Of a stretch of DNA of 64,000 nucleotides, positions 1 through 10,113 are shown one piece after another. Numbering within the stretch: position 1 is the stretch's first letter; every line of letters starts with the position of its first letter. Made by a program: the position numbers and the translations under genes. The notes below the pieces were generated by a model. That model was not told where the DNA came from, searched no databases, and saw only the letters and a list, made by a program, of their open reading frames with translations. The stretch covers positions 372,001-436,000 of the forward strand of contig NZ_POUL01000001.1 in NCBI RefSeq assembly GCF_002890895.1. The letters run 5' to 3'. This DNA is from Stutzerimonas stutzeri. GTDB taxonomy: Bacteria; Pseudomonadota; Gammaproteobacteria; Pseudomonadales; Pseudomonadaceae.

Positions 1-242
1 TACGTGGCAAGCTGCTCGAAGCGCACGATCTGATCTTCGATGACCTCGAAGGTGACGATGTCAATCAGTGGGTGCATCGCGTCAAGCGGCTTTCAGAGCT
101 TGGCCTGGAGGAGGAAGCCAGCGAGCTTGAACAGAGTTTGATTGAGCTGACCCGCAACGACCCAGACTTGCAGCAGGAGTTTCTCCAGACCCTGATGCAA
201 GATGCAGGTCGTCAGGCTCACGATACCGGCGAAGGCGACTAG
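1..242 (+). CDS. C-terminal fragment of an unidentified protein
   Basis: The window opens inside a reading frame whose codons begin at base 3 and end at a TAG stop at 240-242. The visible 79 residues are acidic and rich in Leu, Glu and Gln, so they are probably helical; they end in AHDTGEGD. No catalytic motif or membrane segment is visible and I do not recognise the family. The stop lies only 8 bases before the start of the lytic transglycosylase gene, so the two are probably co-transcribed. The codon pattern fits the surrounding genes, which supports a real coding region. The N-terminus is outside the window. Confidence 0.6.
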   Translation, partial: RGKLLEAHDLIFDDLEGDDVNQWVHRVKRLSELGLEEEASELEQSLIELTRNDPDLQQEFLQTLMQDAGRQAHDTGEGD

Positions 243-250
243 GCTGCGCC

Positions 251-823
251 ATGAAGCCGCTCCCGCTCCTGTGGCTGCTGATACTGCTCGCTGCCTGGCC
301 AGTTTCTGCGACTGTTCGCCAGGCGCCGGAGCCAGAGCTTCGCGAACTGATGCAGCGCACCGTCGCTGAAGCCGAGAGCTTCCAGGATCGCTTTGATGCC
401 GAAGTCTGGCTGCTCGATATGTCAACGCGCCTGAAGCGCTACGTTCGTGACCCGCAGGAGCGTCTGACTTTGCTCCGGTTGGTGCATCAGGAGGCCAGCA
501 AGGCGGGGCTCAAACCAGATATCGTTCTGGCACTGATCCATGCTGAAAGCCACTTCGACCGTTTCGCCATTTCCAGCGTCGGCGCGCAGGGCATGATGCA
601 GGTGATGCCCTTCTGGAAAGCCGAACTGGGACGACCGCAAGACAATCTGACCGACAACGCTACCAACCTCCGCTACGGCTGCACCATCCTCAGTTACTAC
701 CTGAAGAAGGAAAACGGTGATATCAACCGAGCGCTGGCGCGCTATAACGGAAGCCTTGGCAAACATCACTACCCAGCAAAGGTGATCGGCTTCTGGCAGG
801 ACTTCTGGTACGTAAAACCGTAA
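251..823 (+). CDS. Lytic transglycosylase, SLT domain (190 aa)
   Basis: A small exported enzyme of the Slt70 C-domain family, which cleaves the MurNAc-GlcNAc bond of peptidoglycan to give 1,6-anhydro ends. The first 20 residues form a hydrophobic signal peptide (WLLILLAAWPVSA). The SLT fold begins near residue 75; the catalytic glutamate is E99 in IHAES, followed by the family signature GAQGMMQVMP at about 110-119. The protein is short, essentially a bare catalytic domain without LysM or other wall-binding modules. It follows the preceding frame by 8 bases. The start has no strong ribosome-binding site, but it is the only ATG that gives an intact signal peptide. The family is clear; which named Pseudomonas transglycosylase this corresponds to is not. 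Confidence 0.9.
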   Translation: MKPLPLLWLLILLAAWPVSATVRQAPEPELRELMQRTVAEAESFQDRFDAEVWLLDMSTRLKRYVRDPQERLTLLRLVHQEASKAGLKPDIVLALIHAESHFDRFAISSVGAQGMMQVMPFWKAELGRPQDNLTDNATNLRYGCTILSYYLKKENGDINRALARYNGSLGKHHYPAKVIGFWQDFWYVKP

Positions 824-849
824 ATCCCCGGGCGTACCGCGAATTGCCG

Positions 850-1311
850 CTACCCTTCACTGCGCAGCTTATCCAGCCGAGCCAGCAATCCTTCCGCCGT
901 TTGCTCACCAACCAGACTCTCGCGCACCTCACCGGCAGAATCGACGATATAGGTCACCGGCAGCACTGCACTGCGCGGAAGACCCAACCGCTCCGCCGGA
1001 TCGACGCTAAGCACCCTGAAATCAATGTTCAGCTGCTCGGCTGCTGCGGCCAGCTCGTCGCCTTGCAGCCCGTCAAAATTGACCCCCAGCACGGTGATGT
1101 CATTCCGCGACTGATCCAATGCGTTCAATTCCGGGATTTCGGTACGGCAGGGGCCGCACCATTCGGCCCAGTAATTGATCAGCAACCACTGCTCGTCGAG
1201 CTGCTGCGCAGTGACAGCTGCGCCGTGCTGGTCCGCCCCCCAATCCTCACTACAGCCCACCAGCATCAAACAGGCGAAGGCACCGAGCATTCCGCTGAGT
1301 CCTCTGTTCAT
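850..1311 (-). CDS. TlpA-like lipoprotein thioredoxin (153 aa)
   Basis: A periplasm-facing thiol-disulfide oxidoreductase of the TlpA/ResA type. The N-terminus is a lipoprotein signal with lipobox LVGC (lipidated Cys20), and the active-site motif is WCGPC at 51-55, followed by the usual thioredoxin strand and a cis-proline segment (VLPVTYIVD). The frame is open further upstream to 1776, but that stretch lies within the BrkB-family gene. The ATG at 1311 yields a textbook lipoprotein, so it is taken as the start. It ends 26 bases before the convergent end of the transglycosylase gene and lies downstream of the BrkB gene on the same strand. The substrate cannot be told from sequence; reduction of a periplasmic protein is inference. 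Confidence 0.88.
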   Translation of the reverse strand: MNRGLSGMLGAFACLMLVGCSEDWGADQHGAAVTAQQLDEQWLLINYWAEWCGPCRTEIPELNALDQSRNDITVLGVNFDGLQGDELAAAAEQLNIDFRVLSVDPAERLGLPRSAVLPVTYIVDSAGEVRESLVGEQTAEGLLARLDKLRSEG

Positions 1312-1345
1312 CCTCGTACACCTTATGCTGCTGATTATCGGCCCG

Positions 1346-2566
1346 TCAGACCCGCTGCGACTGCAGCCAGTCTGCGACGCTACCACCAAAGAGGTTGGCC
1401 TGCTCGCGCTGCAGCAGCTCCATGGATTGGCGCAGCGTTGGATACCAGGGCTCATCCAGACGCTCCGGTAACGCCTGCTTACCGGAGAGCGGCCAAGGGT
1501 TGGAGCGCAACAGCTGATCAAAGCTGTAGCTATTGAGGTTGCGACAAAGCACCCAACCGGACGAGCCGGTTCGGCAGACGAGCTGCTCCTGTTCGAAGAA
1601 TTCCAGGATCTCGTCCCACTCATCCTCGGGTAGCCTCCAGCCGCTCCGGTGCGCGTCGCGCAAGCGAACCTCACGCCCGGCCTTTTGGCTTTCGTAGAAC
1701 ACCCGCAACAAGCCGAGCATGACCAGCAGACGCGGTACCGAACGCCGCCGCCACTGCTGCGATGATGACAACCCACAGACCAGTTCGGCGCCGAACAATA
1801 CGATCATCCAGGAAAGGTAAACCCACAGCAGAAACAGCGGCACCGCGGCAAAAGCCCCGTAGATCAACTGGTAGCTGGGGAAATAGCTGACATACAAGCC
1901 GAACAATTGCTTAGCCGTTTCGAACAGCACAGCGGTAAAGGTCCCACCTACCAATGCATGCCGCAGCGGCACGCGTGTATTCGGCACCGCCGCGTAGATC
2001 AGCGTGAACGCCGCAACACTGAGCAGCAGCGGCATTGCTTTCAAAACGGTGCGTGCACCGATCAAAGCATGCGGTCCCGATATCAGCGACAACGAGGTGA
2101 TATAGGTGCTCATGGCGAACCCCGCCCCCAGCAACAGCGGCCCAAGGCTAAGGATTGCCCAGTACAGCAGGAAGCTTGAGATTCCACGGCGCGGTTGGCG
2201 CACGCGCCAGATCACGTTGAACGCCTTTTCGATGGTCAGCAGCATCATTAATGCGGTCGCCATCAGAAAACCCACGCCAAACCAGGTCAGCTGCCTCGCC
2301 TGGTCAGTGAACGCGACCAGATAGTCCTGAATGGTCGCACCAGTGGAGGGGATGAAATTGCTGAAGATGTACACCTGGATCTGCTCACCGATTCCCTGGA
2401 ACGCTGGAATGGCGGACAGCATGGCGAAAGTCACGGTCATCATCGGCACCACTGCGAACAGAGTGGTATAGGTCAATGCGGCAGCGCTGTGTGGGCCGCG
2501 ATCCGCGAGGAAGCGCTGCACCAGAAAACGACCGAACTCCAGAAAATCCTTGATCCGTTGATGCAT
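1346..2566 (-). CDS. YihY/BrkB-family inner-membrane protein (406 aa)
   Basis: A polytopic membrane protein of the YihY/BrkB (virulence factor BrkB, formerly misnamed ribonuclease BN) family. Hydrophobic segments are visible near residues 30-55, 90-115, 135-160, 170-200, 205-225 and 235-265, with the typical [13 protein letters not shown] at about 29-41. The cytosolic C-terminal 130 residues form a charged, winged-helix-like region. Members range from about 290 to 430 residues, so the length fits. The function of the family is not established; the RNase BN assignment was withdrawn for E. coli YihY. The TlpA-like gene lies 34 bases downstream on the same strand. The gene is divergent from arsC across 161 bases. 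Confidence 0.88.
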   Translation of the reverse strand: MHQRIKDFLEFGRFLVQRFLADRGPHSAAALTYTTLFAVVPMMTVTFAMLSAIPAFQGIGEQIQVYIFSNFIPSTGATIQDYLVAFTDQARQLTWFGVGFLMATALMMLLTIEKAFNVIWRVRQPRRGISSFLLYWAILSLGPLLLGAGFAMSTYITSLSLISGPHALIGARTVLKAMPLLLSVAAFTLIYAAVPNTRVPLRHALVGGTFTAVLFETAKQLFGLYVSYFPSYQLIYGAFAAVPLFLLWVYLSWMIVLFGAELVCGLSSSQQWRRRSVPRLLVMLGLLRVFYESQKAGREVRLRDAHRSGWRLPEDEWDEILEFFEQEQLVCRTGSSGWVLCRNLNSYSFDQLLRSNPWPLSGKQALPERLDEPWYPTLRQSMELLQREQANLFGGSVADWLQSQRV

Positions 2567-2687
2567 TCAATCCCCTCGGTGCCAGTCGCGATCGTCGAAA
2601 ACCGATTGCCCGCAGGCCGATAGCAAACAAAAGCCTACCTTGGCAGACAGCCCTCCGCGACCACCGTTTCAAGCCCCACGGCTTTGA

Positions 2688-4086
<1,399 letters not shown>

Positions 4087-4129
4087 GACGAGACGGGGGG
4101 AGGCGCAAGATTCTGAGGTAACGTTGAAC

Positions 4130-4160
4130 GGCGTTGGTGGGCTGAAGCCCACCCTACGCC
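4130..4160. repeat. REP-like palindrome
   Basis: The core GGTGGGCT-GA-AGCCCACC (4136-4153) is a perfect 8-bp inverted repeat with a 2-base loop. It is flanked by GGCGT (4130-4134) and ACGCC (4156-4160), which extend the dyad with a small mismatch. Palindromes of this type are extragenic repeats scattered through many Pseudomonas genomes and mobilised by RAYT transposases; that link is from general knowledge. Only one copy was noticed in this window. It sits between the convergent ends of the DUF2069 gene and hda and could also act in 3'-end formation. Confidence 0.6.
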
Positions 4161-4265
4161 AGCAGTTTCACCTTGATTTAGCCTGAGCCAGCCGAGGTTA
4201 CGCCTCGGCCTGCCGGCGTTGCCCTGCAAAGCCGGGCCGAGCTCAACAGACTGCAGCCGGCATTC

Positions 4266-4970
4266 CTACCAGCCGAGCGTTTCCTTGAGAAACGGAATGG
4301 TCAGCTTACGTTGCGCCTGAAGCGAGGCCTGATCGAGCCGATCGAGCAACTCGAATAATGCGCTCATGCTGCGGGCTCCACGCGTGAGAATGAAACGACC
4401 GACATCGTCCGGCAGATTCAGACCGCGGCGCGACGCTCGCAGCTGCAGCGCACGAAGCTTGTCCTCATCCGAAAGCTCCCGCAGCTGAAACACCAGCGAT
4501 AGACTCAGCCGGGATTTGAGGTCTGGAAGCTGCACGGCGATTTCTCGAGGAGAGGCATCAGCGGCGAGCAACAGCCGTCGACCGCTGTCGCGAAGGCGAT
4601 TGAACAGATGGAACAAGGCTTCTTCCCAGACTGGATCGCCCGCTATCGCATCCAGATCATCCAGACAGACCAACTCGCTCTGCTCCAGATTATCCAGAAG
4701 CGCCGGGCCGTACTCCGCCACCTCCGCCAATGGCAGATATACCGCCAGCTCACCGCGCTGCTCGACGCGCAAGCAGGCGGCCTGAAGCAGGTGACTGCGC
4801 CCCACTCCGGTACCGCCCCACAGATAGATCAACTCATCGGACCAGCCAGCTGCGGGTGAACAGACGCGCTCTACATAGCCAAGCGCGGCCGCATTGGCGC
4901 CCGGGTAGAAGTTGGCAAAGGTGGCGTCGTCACGAAGACGAATGCCCAAGGGGAGCTGAGTGGGTTTCAT
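4266..4970 (-). CDS. hda: Hda, regulatory inactivator of DnaA (234 aa)
   Basis: A DnaA-related AAA+ protein that, with DNA-loaded sliding clamp, promotes hydrolysis of ATP bound to DnaA and so prevents re-initiation. The N-terminus carries a clamp-binding motif, QLPLGI at residues 5-10. The P-loop is GGTGVGRS (about 52-59), with arginine replacing the usual lysine as in Hda proteins, and the Walker B segment is LVCLDDLDAIAG. There is no DNA-binding domain IV, consistent with 234 residues. It overlaps the end of the upstream permease gene by 4 bases (ATGA), indicating coupled translation. Confidence 0.92.
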   Translation of the reverse strand: MKPTQLPLGIRLRDDATFANFYPGANAAALGYVERVCSPAAGWSDELIYLWGGTGVGRSHLLQAACLRVEQRGELAVYLPLAEVAEYGPALLDNLEQSELVCLDDLDAIAGDPVWEEALFHLFNRLRDSGRRLLLAADASPREIAVQLPDLKSRLSLSLVFQLRELSDEDKLRALQLRASRRGLNLPDDVGRFILTRGARSMSALFELLDRLDQASLQAQRKLTIPFLKETLGW

Positions 4971-6055
4971 GGTTGGCGGGGTGGTTCGACCGGCGGTTCT
5001 GCGTAGAGGTCCGAGAGTTTATAGAGATCATGCACGTGGCGCAGCAGAACCATGATTACCGCTGCAACTGGCAATGCCAGAAGCACGCCGGTAAATCCGA
5101 ACAATTGCCCCCCCGCCAGCACCGCGAAGATCACCGCAACCGGGTGCAGGCCGATACGGTCTCCCACTAGCAGCGGGGTCAACAGCATGCCTTCCAGCAT
5201 CTGTCCGACTGTGAACACCGCAGCGACGCCCAGCAGCGGGTAGAGCTCCAAACCAGACTGAAACAGCACGGCAATCACTGCGGCGGCTATGCCCACCACG
5301 AAGCCCATGTACGGCACGATGCTCGCGAGGCCAGCCAGCACGCCAATCAACAGCCCCAATTCGACACCGATCAACATGAGCCCAGCCGAATAGACCACAG
5401 CCAGCGCCAACATGACCAGCAGCTGGCCGCGGAGAAAGGCGCCGATCACTTCATGACATTCGCGCATCAGCGCCATGACAGCATCCTCGCGCCGCCGTGG
5501 CAGCAGCGTGCGCAGTTTGGCCATGATCAGATCCCAATCCCGCAGCAGGTAGAAACACACCACCGGCACCAGCAGGAGGTTCGCCAACCATGCCAGCAAA
5601 GCGATGCTCGACGCCGTAGCCTGACTGAGGATGACCGCCACCACATCCTTGGTGCTGCCGAGATTGGCTGAAAATGCACTCTTGAGCTGATCGACGCGCC
5701 AGAAATCCTCATCGAGGCCAAACTGCGCCTGCACCCAGGGCAACGCCGTCAGCTGCAGCCAGTCCAGCCCCTGCGGTGCTAGTTGATAGAGGTGCATCAG
5801 CTGTTTGCCAAGCATCGGCACCAACACCAGCAGCAGCAACAGACACAACAGCGTGAACAACGAGAAAACCAGAATCACACCCCAGGTTCGGGACAGTTTC
5901 CAGCGCTCCAGCCGATCAACCAGCGGGTCGCCCAGATAGGCCAGCAGGATGCCGACCAGAAAAGGTGAAAGGATTGGTGACAGCTGATAAATCAGCCAGC
6001 CAATCAGTAACAGGGCCGCCAGCCATAGCCAGCGGTTGTTGTGGGTGATGGTCAT
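4967..6055 (-). CDS. AI-2E/PerM-family transporter (362 aa)
   Basis: An inner-membrane protein of the AI-2E exporter/PerM superfamily (TqsA/PerM type), with about eight hydrophobic segments. These include an N-terminal pair (LAALLLIGWLIYQLSPILSP) and the C-terminal cluster with VPYMGFVVGIAAAVIAVL and FGFTGVLLALPVAAVIMVL. An in-frame TTG 30 bases upstream (6085) would add ten residues. The ATG at 6055, which gives MTITHNNRW, is preferred, but neither start has a strong ribosome-binding site. It forms an operon with hda. The transported substrate is unknown; the AI-2 assignment should not be transferred from sequence alone. Confidence 0.85.
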   Translation of the reverse strand: MTITHNNRWLWLAALLLIGWLIYQLSPILSPFLVGILLAYLGDPLVDRLERWKLSRTWGVILVFSLFTLLCLLLLLVLVPMLGKQLMHLYQLAPQGLDWLQLTALPWVQAQFGLDEDFWRVDQLKSAFSANLGSTKDVVAVILSQATASSIALLAWLANLLLVPVVCFYLLRDWDLIMAKLRTLLPRRREDAVMALMRECHEVIGAFLRGQLLVMLALAVVYSAGLMLIGVELGLLIGVLAGLASIVPYMGFVVGIAAAVIAVLFQSGLELYPLLGVAAVFTVGQMLEGMLLTPLLVGDRIGLHPVAVIFAVLAGGQLFGFTGVLLALPVAAVIMVLLRHVHDLYKLSDLYAEPPVEPPRQP

Positions 6056-6167
6056 GTTCTCAACGTCTTGTCTGGGGTGATCCAAGGCCGCATGGCTTCG
6101 GCAGGCGCAAGGGAAACGATGAATCGATAAATGTTATGGCAGGCGCGATTTGTGAGCGGCATCGCCT

Positions 6168-7301
6168 CTACCAGCGGTAGCGCAGCAAGGTGCCTTGATC
6201 TACCGGCCGGGATTGCTCGGCTGCCGGCGTGCCCGGCTCCTCAAGCGTCTGGGTATCGTCTGACTGTGCTTCAGCACTGCCAGCCGACACTTCGCCTTCG
6301 CCGGTGGGCTCGACCTCGCCATTAGCGTCTGCGGTCTCCATCGATTGCGGGTCAATTTCATCGGCAGCGACTTCCTGCAGCCGCGCCAAAGCCAGTTGAG
6401 CCCGAAGCTGCTCTGGACTGGCGTTGAGGCGATACACCAGCCGATCACTGGCGACCTGCTGCAGCTGTGCGCCGAAGGGTTCGAGCAGGCGATCCAGTTC
6501 GGCAAAACGCTCCACGTCGGCCCCAAGCACCTCAAGCGTGATCTCCGATCTGTCACCGGGCTTGACGCGGTATTGCGGCGCCAGGAATGTACTCACGGCG
6601 AGCATCACCTCATCGGCCAGCGCAACGCGGGTGTCGCCACTCGCCTTGCCTTGCGTCTGCTTGTCACCCATCCAGAGGCGCCAGTCGGCTTCCCAGCTTT
6701 CGCCGGACTGTTTCGCCATGACAGCGAGCAGCCCGTCTGCATCGTACCGCTCCGAAACATCGCGAAGCGCCTGGGGGTCCTTTGCAGTGATTGCGTCGGA
6801 GGTAGCGACGAGCTGCTCGCTCAGATCGGCCAGCGGCAAGCGCAACGGCAGGCCGCGGTGCTGGGCGGCAGCACGCAAGTCGGAAGAACCTTCCTGCGCA
6901 TCACCAACGAGCTGCGAACCGTCAGCAGTCTCTCCCAGCCACCAGGTCAGGATGCTCGGACGCTCAGCACCCCACAGCGGAAGCCCCGCTGAACGCAGCG
7001 CACGCTCGGTAGTCACCGGGTCAAAGCTGACGACGACGGTGTCCCCTTCATAGGCATACCGGCTCACCAATTGCTGCGGATCGCTGCGCAATGGCGCAAC
7101 GGCCTGCTGATCAGTGCTGGAATCGCCTGTCAGACGCAGCACCAGCGTGTCGAAAGCCTTGCGCAGCGCCTCTTCGCGCTCCGCTGGCTGTTGACTGGCA
7201 ACCGGCTCACGCACTTTGTAGAGGTCGGCAAGGGGAGCCGCCATGCTATGGGCAGACACAACTGCGCAGCAGAGCGCCAGAAGACGGGGAAATACGCGCA
7301 T
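6168..7301 (-). CDS. DUF2066 exported protein (377 aa)
   Basis: A protein of the DUF2066 family, known mainly from gammaproteobacteria and of unknown function. It begins with a cleavable signal peptide (LLALCCAVVSAHSMAAP), so it is exported. The family core lies at about 30-260 (segments such as ALRKAFDTLVLRLTGD and YRVKPGDRSEITLEV). The last 60 residues are acidic and low-complexity, rich in Glu, Ala, Thr and Pro, and probably disordered. It stands between the permease gene and purM, transcribed away from purM. Confidence 0.85.
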   Translation of the reverse strand: MRVFPRLLALCCAVVSAHSMAAPLADLYKVREPVASQQPAEREEALRKAFDTLVLRLTGDSSTDQQAVAPLRSDPQQLVSRYAYEGDTVVVSFDPVTTERALRSAGLPLWGAERPSILTWWLGETADGSQLVGDAQEGSSDLRAAAQHRGLPLRLPLADLSEQLVATSDAITAKDPQALRDVSERYDADGLLAVMAKQSGESWEADWRLWMGDKQTQGKASGDTRVALADEVMLAVSTFLAPQYRVKPGDRSEITLEVLGADVERFAELDRLLEPFGAQLQQVASDRLVYRLNASPEQLRAQLALARLQEVAADEIDPQSMETADANGEVEPTGEGEVSAGSAEAQSDDTQTLEEPGTPAAEQSRPVDQGTLLRYRW

Positions 7302-7631
7302 ATATAGAAACTCGCTGGCTAGCCAGTCATGGGATCCTGCCGGTCGCGTGGCGGCGATCGGGTTCGGCTACGGTGATCAAGCGTTATACCTTAAACAGGC
7401 CCCTAACTCGCGGCAACCGCAGCAGTCACAGGCTGCGCATCTAGCCGCGCAATCTCATGTCTGTTCCTGGCACACCTGTTCGACATCACCGTTCGCGGGA
7501 TGGTCGCTGTGCGGCAAGCCTGATAAAATCGCGCGCTTTCCGCAGACCGGTCCGGCGCCCTCGCCGCGTCGCGACAGAAGCCTGATTCTGACCCGGTCGC
7601 CCCGCACTCCCCTTCACAGGTCCGGATTCTT
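7302..7631. promoter_or_regulatory. Divergent purM / DUF2066 intergenic region
   Basis: A 330-base gap between divergent genes with no convincing coding frame. On the plus strand, TGATAAAAT (-10 TAAAAT at 7524-7529) is the best purM promoter candidate; the -35 at 17 bp spacing is poor (TGGTCG, 3 of 6 matches), so an activator may be needed or the true promoter lies elsewhere. That places the start about 95 bases before purM. Near the DUF2066 start is a perfect 12-bp palindrome, CTGGCTAGCCAG (7315-7326), inside what would be its leader. No PUR-box could be assigned with confidence. Confidence 0.45.
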
Positions 7632-8690
7632 ATGAGCAAGCAACCCTCCATCAGCTACAAGGACGCCGGTGTCGACATCGATGCAGGCGAAGCGTTGGTC
7701 GAACGCATCAAAGGCGTGGCCAAGCGCACCGCTCGTCCTGAGGTCATGGGTGGCCTGGGCGGCTTTGGCGCGCTCTGTGAAATTCCGGCTGGCTACAAGC
7801 AGCCCGTTCTGGTTTCCGGCACCGATGGCGTCGGCACCAAGCTGCGCCTGGCGCTGAATCTCAACCAGCACGACAGCATCGGCCAGGATCTGGTTGCGAT
7901 GTGCGTGAACGACCTGGTTGTCTGCGGCGCCGAACCACTGTTCTTTCTTGACTATTACGCCACTGGCAAGCTCAACGTCGACATCGCCGCCACGGTAGTG
8001 ACCGGTATCGGCGCCGGCTGTGAACTGGCAGGTTGCTCGCTGGTGGGCGGCGAAACCGCCGAGATGCCCGGCATGTACGAAGGCGAAGATTACGACCTGG
8101 CCGGCTTCTGCGTAGGCGTGGTGGAGAAAAGTGAAATCATCGACGGCTCAAAAGTAGCCGCTGGCGATGCACTGATCGCCCTTCCCTCTTCCGGCCCGCA
8201 TTCCAACGGCTATTCGCTGATCCGCAAGATCATCGAAGTGGCGGGCGCCGATATCGAAAACACCCAACTCGACGGCAAGCCGCTCACTGAGCTCTTGATG
8301 GCGCCGACACGTATTTATGTGAAGCCATTGCTCAAGTTGATCAAAGAGACCGGCGCGGTGAAGGCGATGGCGCACATCACTGGCGGCGGCCTGCTGGACA
8401 ACATCCCGCGCGTGCTGCCCGAAGGCAGTCAGGCAGTCATCGATGTCGCCAGCTGGCAGCGCCCTGCTGTGTTTGATTGGCTGCAGCAGCAAGGCAATGT
8501 CGATGAGCACGAAATGCACCGCGTGTTGAACTGTGGTGTCGGCATGGTCATCTGTGTCGCCCAGGATCAGGTCGAAACCGTACTGGCCAATCTGCGCTCA
8601 TCCGGCGAAAGCCCTTGGGTTATCGGCGAAATCGGCTCCGCTGGCGAAGATGCCGAGCGCGTACTACTGAACAACCTGAAAAGCCATTGA
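7632..8690 (+). CDS. purM: Phosphoribosylformylglycinamidine cyclo-ligase (352 aa)
   Basis: AIR synthetase, which closes the imidazole ring in de novo purine synthesis (FGAM + ATP to AIR). The family signatures are seen in order: the ATP-binding [14 protein letters not shown] near the N-terminus, the glycine-rich [15 protein letters not shown], the metal/ATP segment [14 protein letters not shown], and the C-terminal [13 protein letters not shown]. At 352 residues it is of standard length. The stop TGA shares a base with the purN start (TGATG), so purM-purN form a coupled pair. Confidence 0.97.
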   Translation: MSKQPSISYKDAGVDIDAGEALVERIKGVAKRTARPEVMGGLGGFGALCEIPAGYKQPVLVSGTDGVGTKLRLALNLNQHDSIGQDLVAMCVNDLVVCGAEPLFFLDYYATGKLNVDIAATVVTGIGAGCELAGCSLVGGETAEMPGMYEGEDYDLAGFCVGVVEKSEIIDGSKVAAGDALIALPSSGPHSNGYSLIRKIIEVAGADIENTQLDGKPLTELLMAPTRIYVKPLLKLIKETGAVKAMAHITGGGLLDNIPRVLPEGSQAVIDVASWQRPAVFDWLQQQGNVDEHEMHRVLNCGVGMVICVAQDQVETVLANLRSSGESPWVIGEIGSAGEDAERVLLNNLKSH

Positions 8691-9337
8691 TGCACGCACC
8701 CTGTGATGTCGTCGTGCTGATCTCAGGGTCTGGAAGCAATCTCCAGGCCCTGATCGACAGCCTCGGTGAAGACAGCCCCGTGCGAATCCGCGCTGTAGTT
8801 TCAAACCGTGCAGAGGCCTATGGCCTGCAGCGTGCGCAGGCGGTGGACATCGATACGCATGTCCTGCAGCACAAGGGATTTGCTGATCGTGAAGCCTTCG
8901 ATGCGGCGCTGATTGAAATCATCGACGCCTATCAGCCGCAACTGGTGGTGCTAGCCGGCTTCATGCGCATCCTCTCCGCAGGCTTCGTTCGCCATTACCA
9001 GGGTCGCCTGCTCAACATCCATCCGTCCCTGCTACCGAAATACAAGGGACTGGATACCCATCGCCGCGCACTTGATGCAGGCGACCAGGAGCACGGTTGC
9101 AGCGTGCACTTCGTGACCGAGGAGCTCGACGGCGGCCCTGTGGCCATACAAGCTCGCCTGAAGATCGAACCCAACGAAAGCATCGACCAACTGACCGATC
9201 GAGTGCATGCGGCCGAGCATATCATCTATCCGCTGGCTGTCCGCTGGTTCGCCGACGGCCGCTTGCGCCTTGCCGATCAAGGCGCGATGCTGGATAACGT
9301 GCTGTTGCCGGCCGCTGGCCATTTATTAGAAATCTAG
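8690..9337 (+). CDS. purN: Phosphoribosylglycinamide formyltransferase (215 aa)
   Basis: GAR transformylase, the 10-formyl-THF-dependent third step of purine synthesis. The N-terminal VVLISGSGSNLQALID binds the substrate phosphate. The catalytic Asn and His are in LLNIHPSLLPKYKG, and the catalytic Asp is in FVTEELDGGPV. The frame is open 75 bases upstream, overlapping purM, but the ATG at 8690, which overlaps the purM stop by one base, gives the conserved N-terminus. It is followed 8 bases later by the DUF3108 gene, probably in the same transcript. Confidence 0.96.
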   Translation: MHAPCDVVVLISGSGSNLQALIDSLGEDSPVRIRAVVSNRAEAYGLQRAQAVDIDTHVLQHKGFADREAFDAALIEIIDAYQPQLVVLAGFMRILSAGFVRHYQGRLLNIHPSLLPKYKGLDTHRRALDAGDQEHGCSVHFVTEELDGGPVAIQARLKIEPNESIDQLTDRVHAAEHIIYPLAVRWFADGRLRLADQGAMLDNVLLPAAGHLLEI

Positions 9338-9345
9338 GAGACATT

Positions 9346-10056
9346 ATGCGTCGCGCCTTGCTGCTCGCTCTCGCCGTGCTGGCCCTGCCGGTTCAGGCCC
9401 TTGAGCTGAAGCCTTTCTCCGCCAGCTACACCGCGGATTGGAAACAGGTCCCTGTCAGCGGCACAGCCCAGCGCAGCCTGGAAAAGCGCGATGACAATAC
9501 CTGGGAGCTGGACTTCGAAGCCTCGATGCTGGTTGCCAGTTTCAATGAGCGCAGCGTTTTCCAGGTCGAAGGCGAGACCTTCCTGCCGCAGAAATACCGA
9601 CTCAAGCGCAGCGGGCTGGGCAAAGGCAAGTCCATCAAGCACGATTTTGACTGGCAAGCCAAACAGGTGGTCGGAGAAGACCGCGGTGATCCGGTTAAGC
9701 TTCCACTGAATCGCGGCCTGCTGGACAAATCAACCTATCAGATCGCCCTTCAGCACGCGGTTGCAGCGGGCGAAAAGAGCATGAGCTACCAAGTAGTAGA
9801 TGGTGACGAGATCGAGACCTACGATTTCCGCGTCCTGGGCGAGGAAAAGGTCAGCACGAAGGCCGGTCAGGTCGACGCCATCAAGGTCGAACGCGTGCGC
9901 GATCCGACGCAGAGCAAGCGACAAACTATCCTCTGGTTCGCCAAGAATTGGGACTTCATGCTGGTCCGCCTGCATCAGGTGGAAAAAGACGGCAAGGAGT
10001 ATCAGATCATGCTCGAAGAAGGCACCGTCGACGGCCGAGCCGTCAAAGGTAGCTAA
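9346..10056 (+). CDS. DUF3108 exported protein (236 aa)
   Basis: A periplasmic protein of the DUF3108 family with a cleavable signal peptide (RRALLLALAVLALPVQA). The body is predicted to be mostly beta-strand, with the family-typical opening LKPFSASYTADWKQVPVSG and KTILWF-like RQTILWFAKN near the C-terminus. The function is unknown; a beta-barrel-like lipid-binding role is speculation. It follows purN by 8 bases with GGAG a few bases before the ATG, so it is probably translated from the purMN message. A perfect stem-loop follows it. Confidence 0.85.
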   Translation: MRRALLLALAVLALPVQALELKPFSASYTADWKQVPVSGTAQRSLEKRDDNTWELDFEASMLVASFNERSVFQVEGETFLPQKYRLKRSGLGKGKSIKHDFDWQAKQVVGEDRGDPVKLPLNRGLLDKSTYQIALQHAVAAGEKSMSYQVVDGDEIETYDFRVLGEEKVSTKAGQVDAIKVERVRDPTQSKRQTILWFAKNWDFMLVRLHQVEKDGKEYQIMLEEGTVDGRAVKGS

Positions 10057-10061
10057 TCCAA

Positions 10062-10084
10062 CTGCGCCAGCCCCACTGGCGCAG
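10062..10084 (+). other. Stem-loop after the DUF3108 gene
   Basis: A perfect 9-bp stem, CTGCGCCAG / CTGGCGCAG, with a CCCCA loop starts 6 bases after the stop codon. There is no U-tract, so it is not a canonical intrinsic terminator. It may stabilise the 3' end or separate purMN from the downstream lipoprotein gene. Confidence 0.55.
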
Positions 10085-10113
10085 CACTGCCCCGCCTGAA
10101 TTCGAGCCCGTTC

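Noticed and set aside
850..1776. Extended 308-residue form of the thioredoxin gene
   Set aside because: The extra 155 residues lie within the BrkB-family gene in another frame, whereas the ATG at 1311 yields a standard lipoprotein signal.
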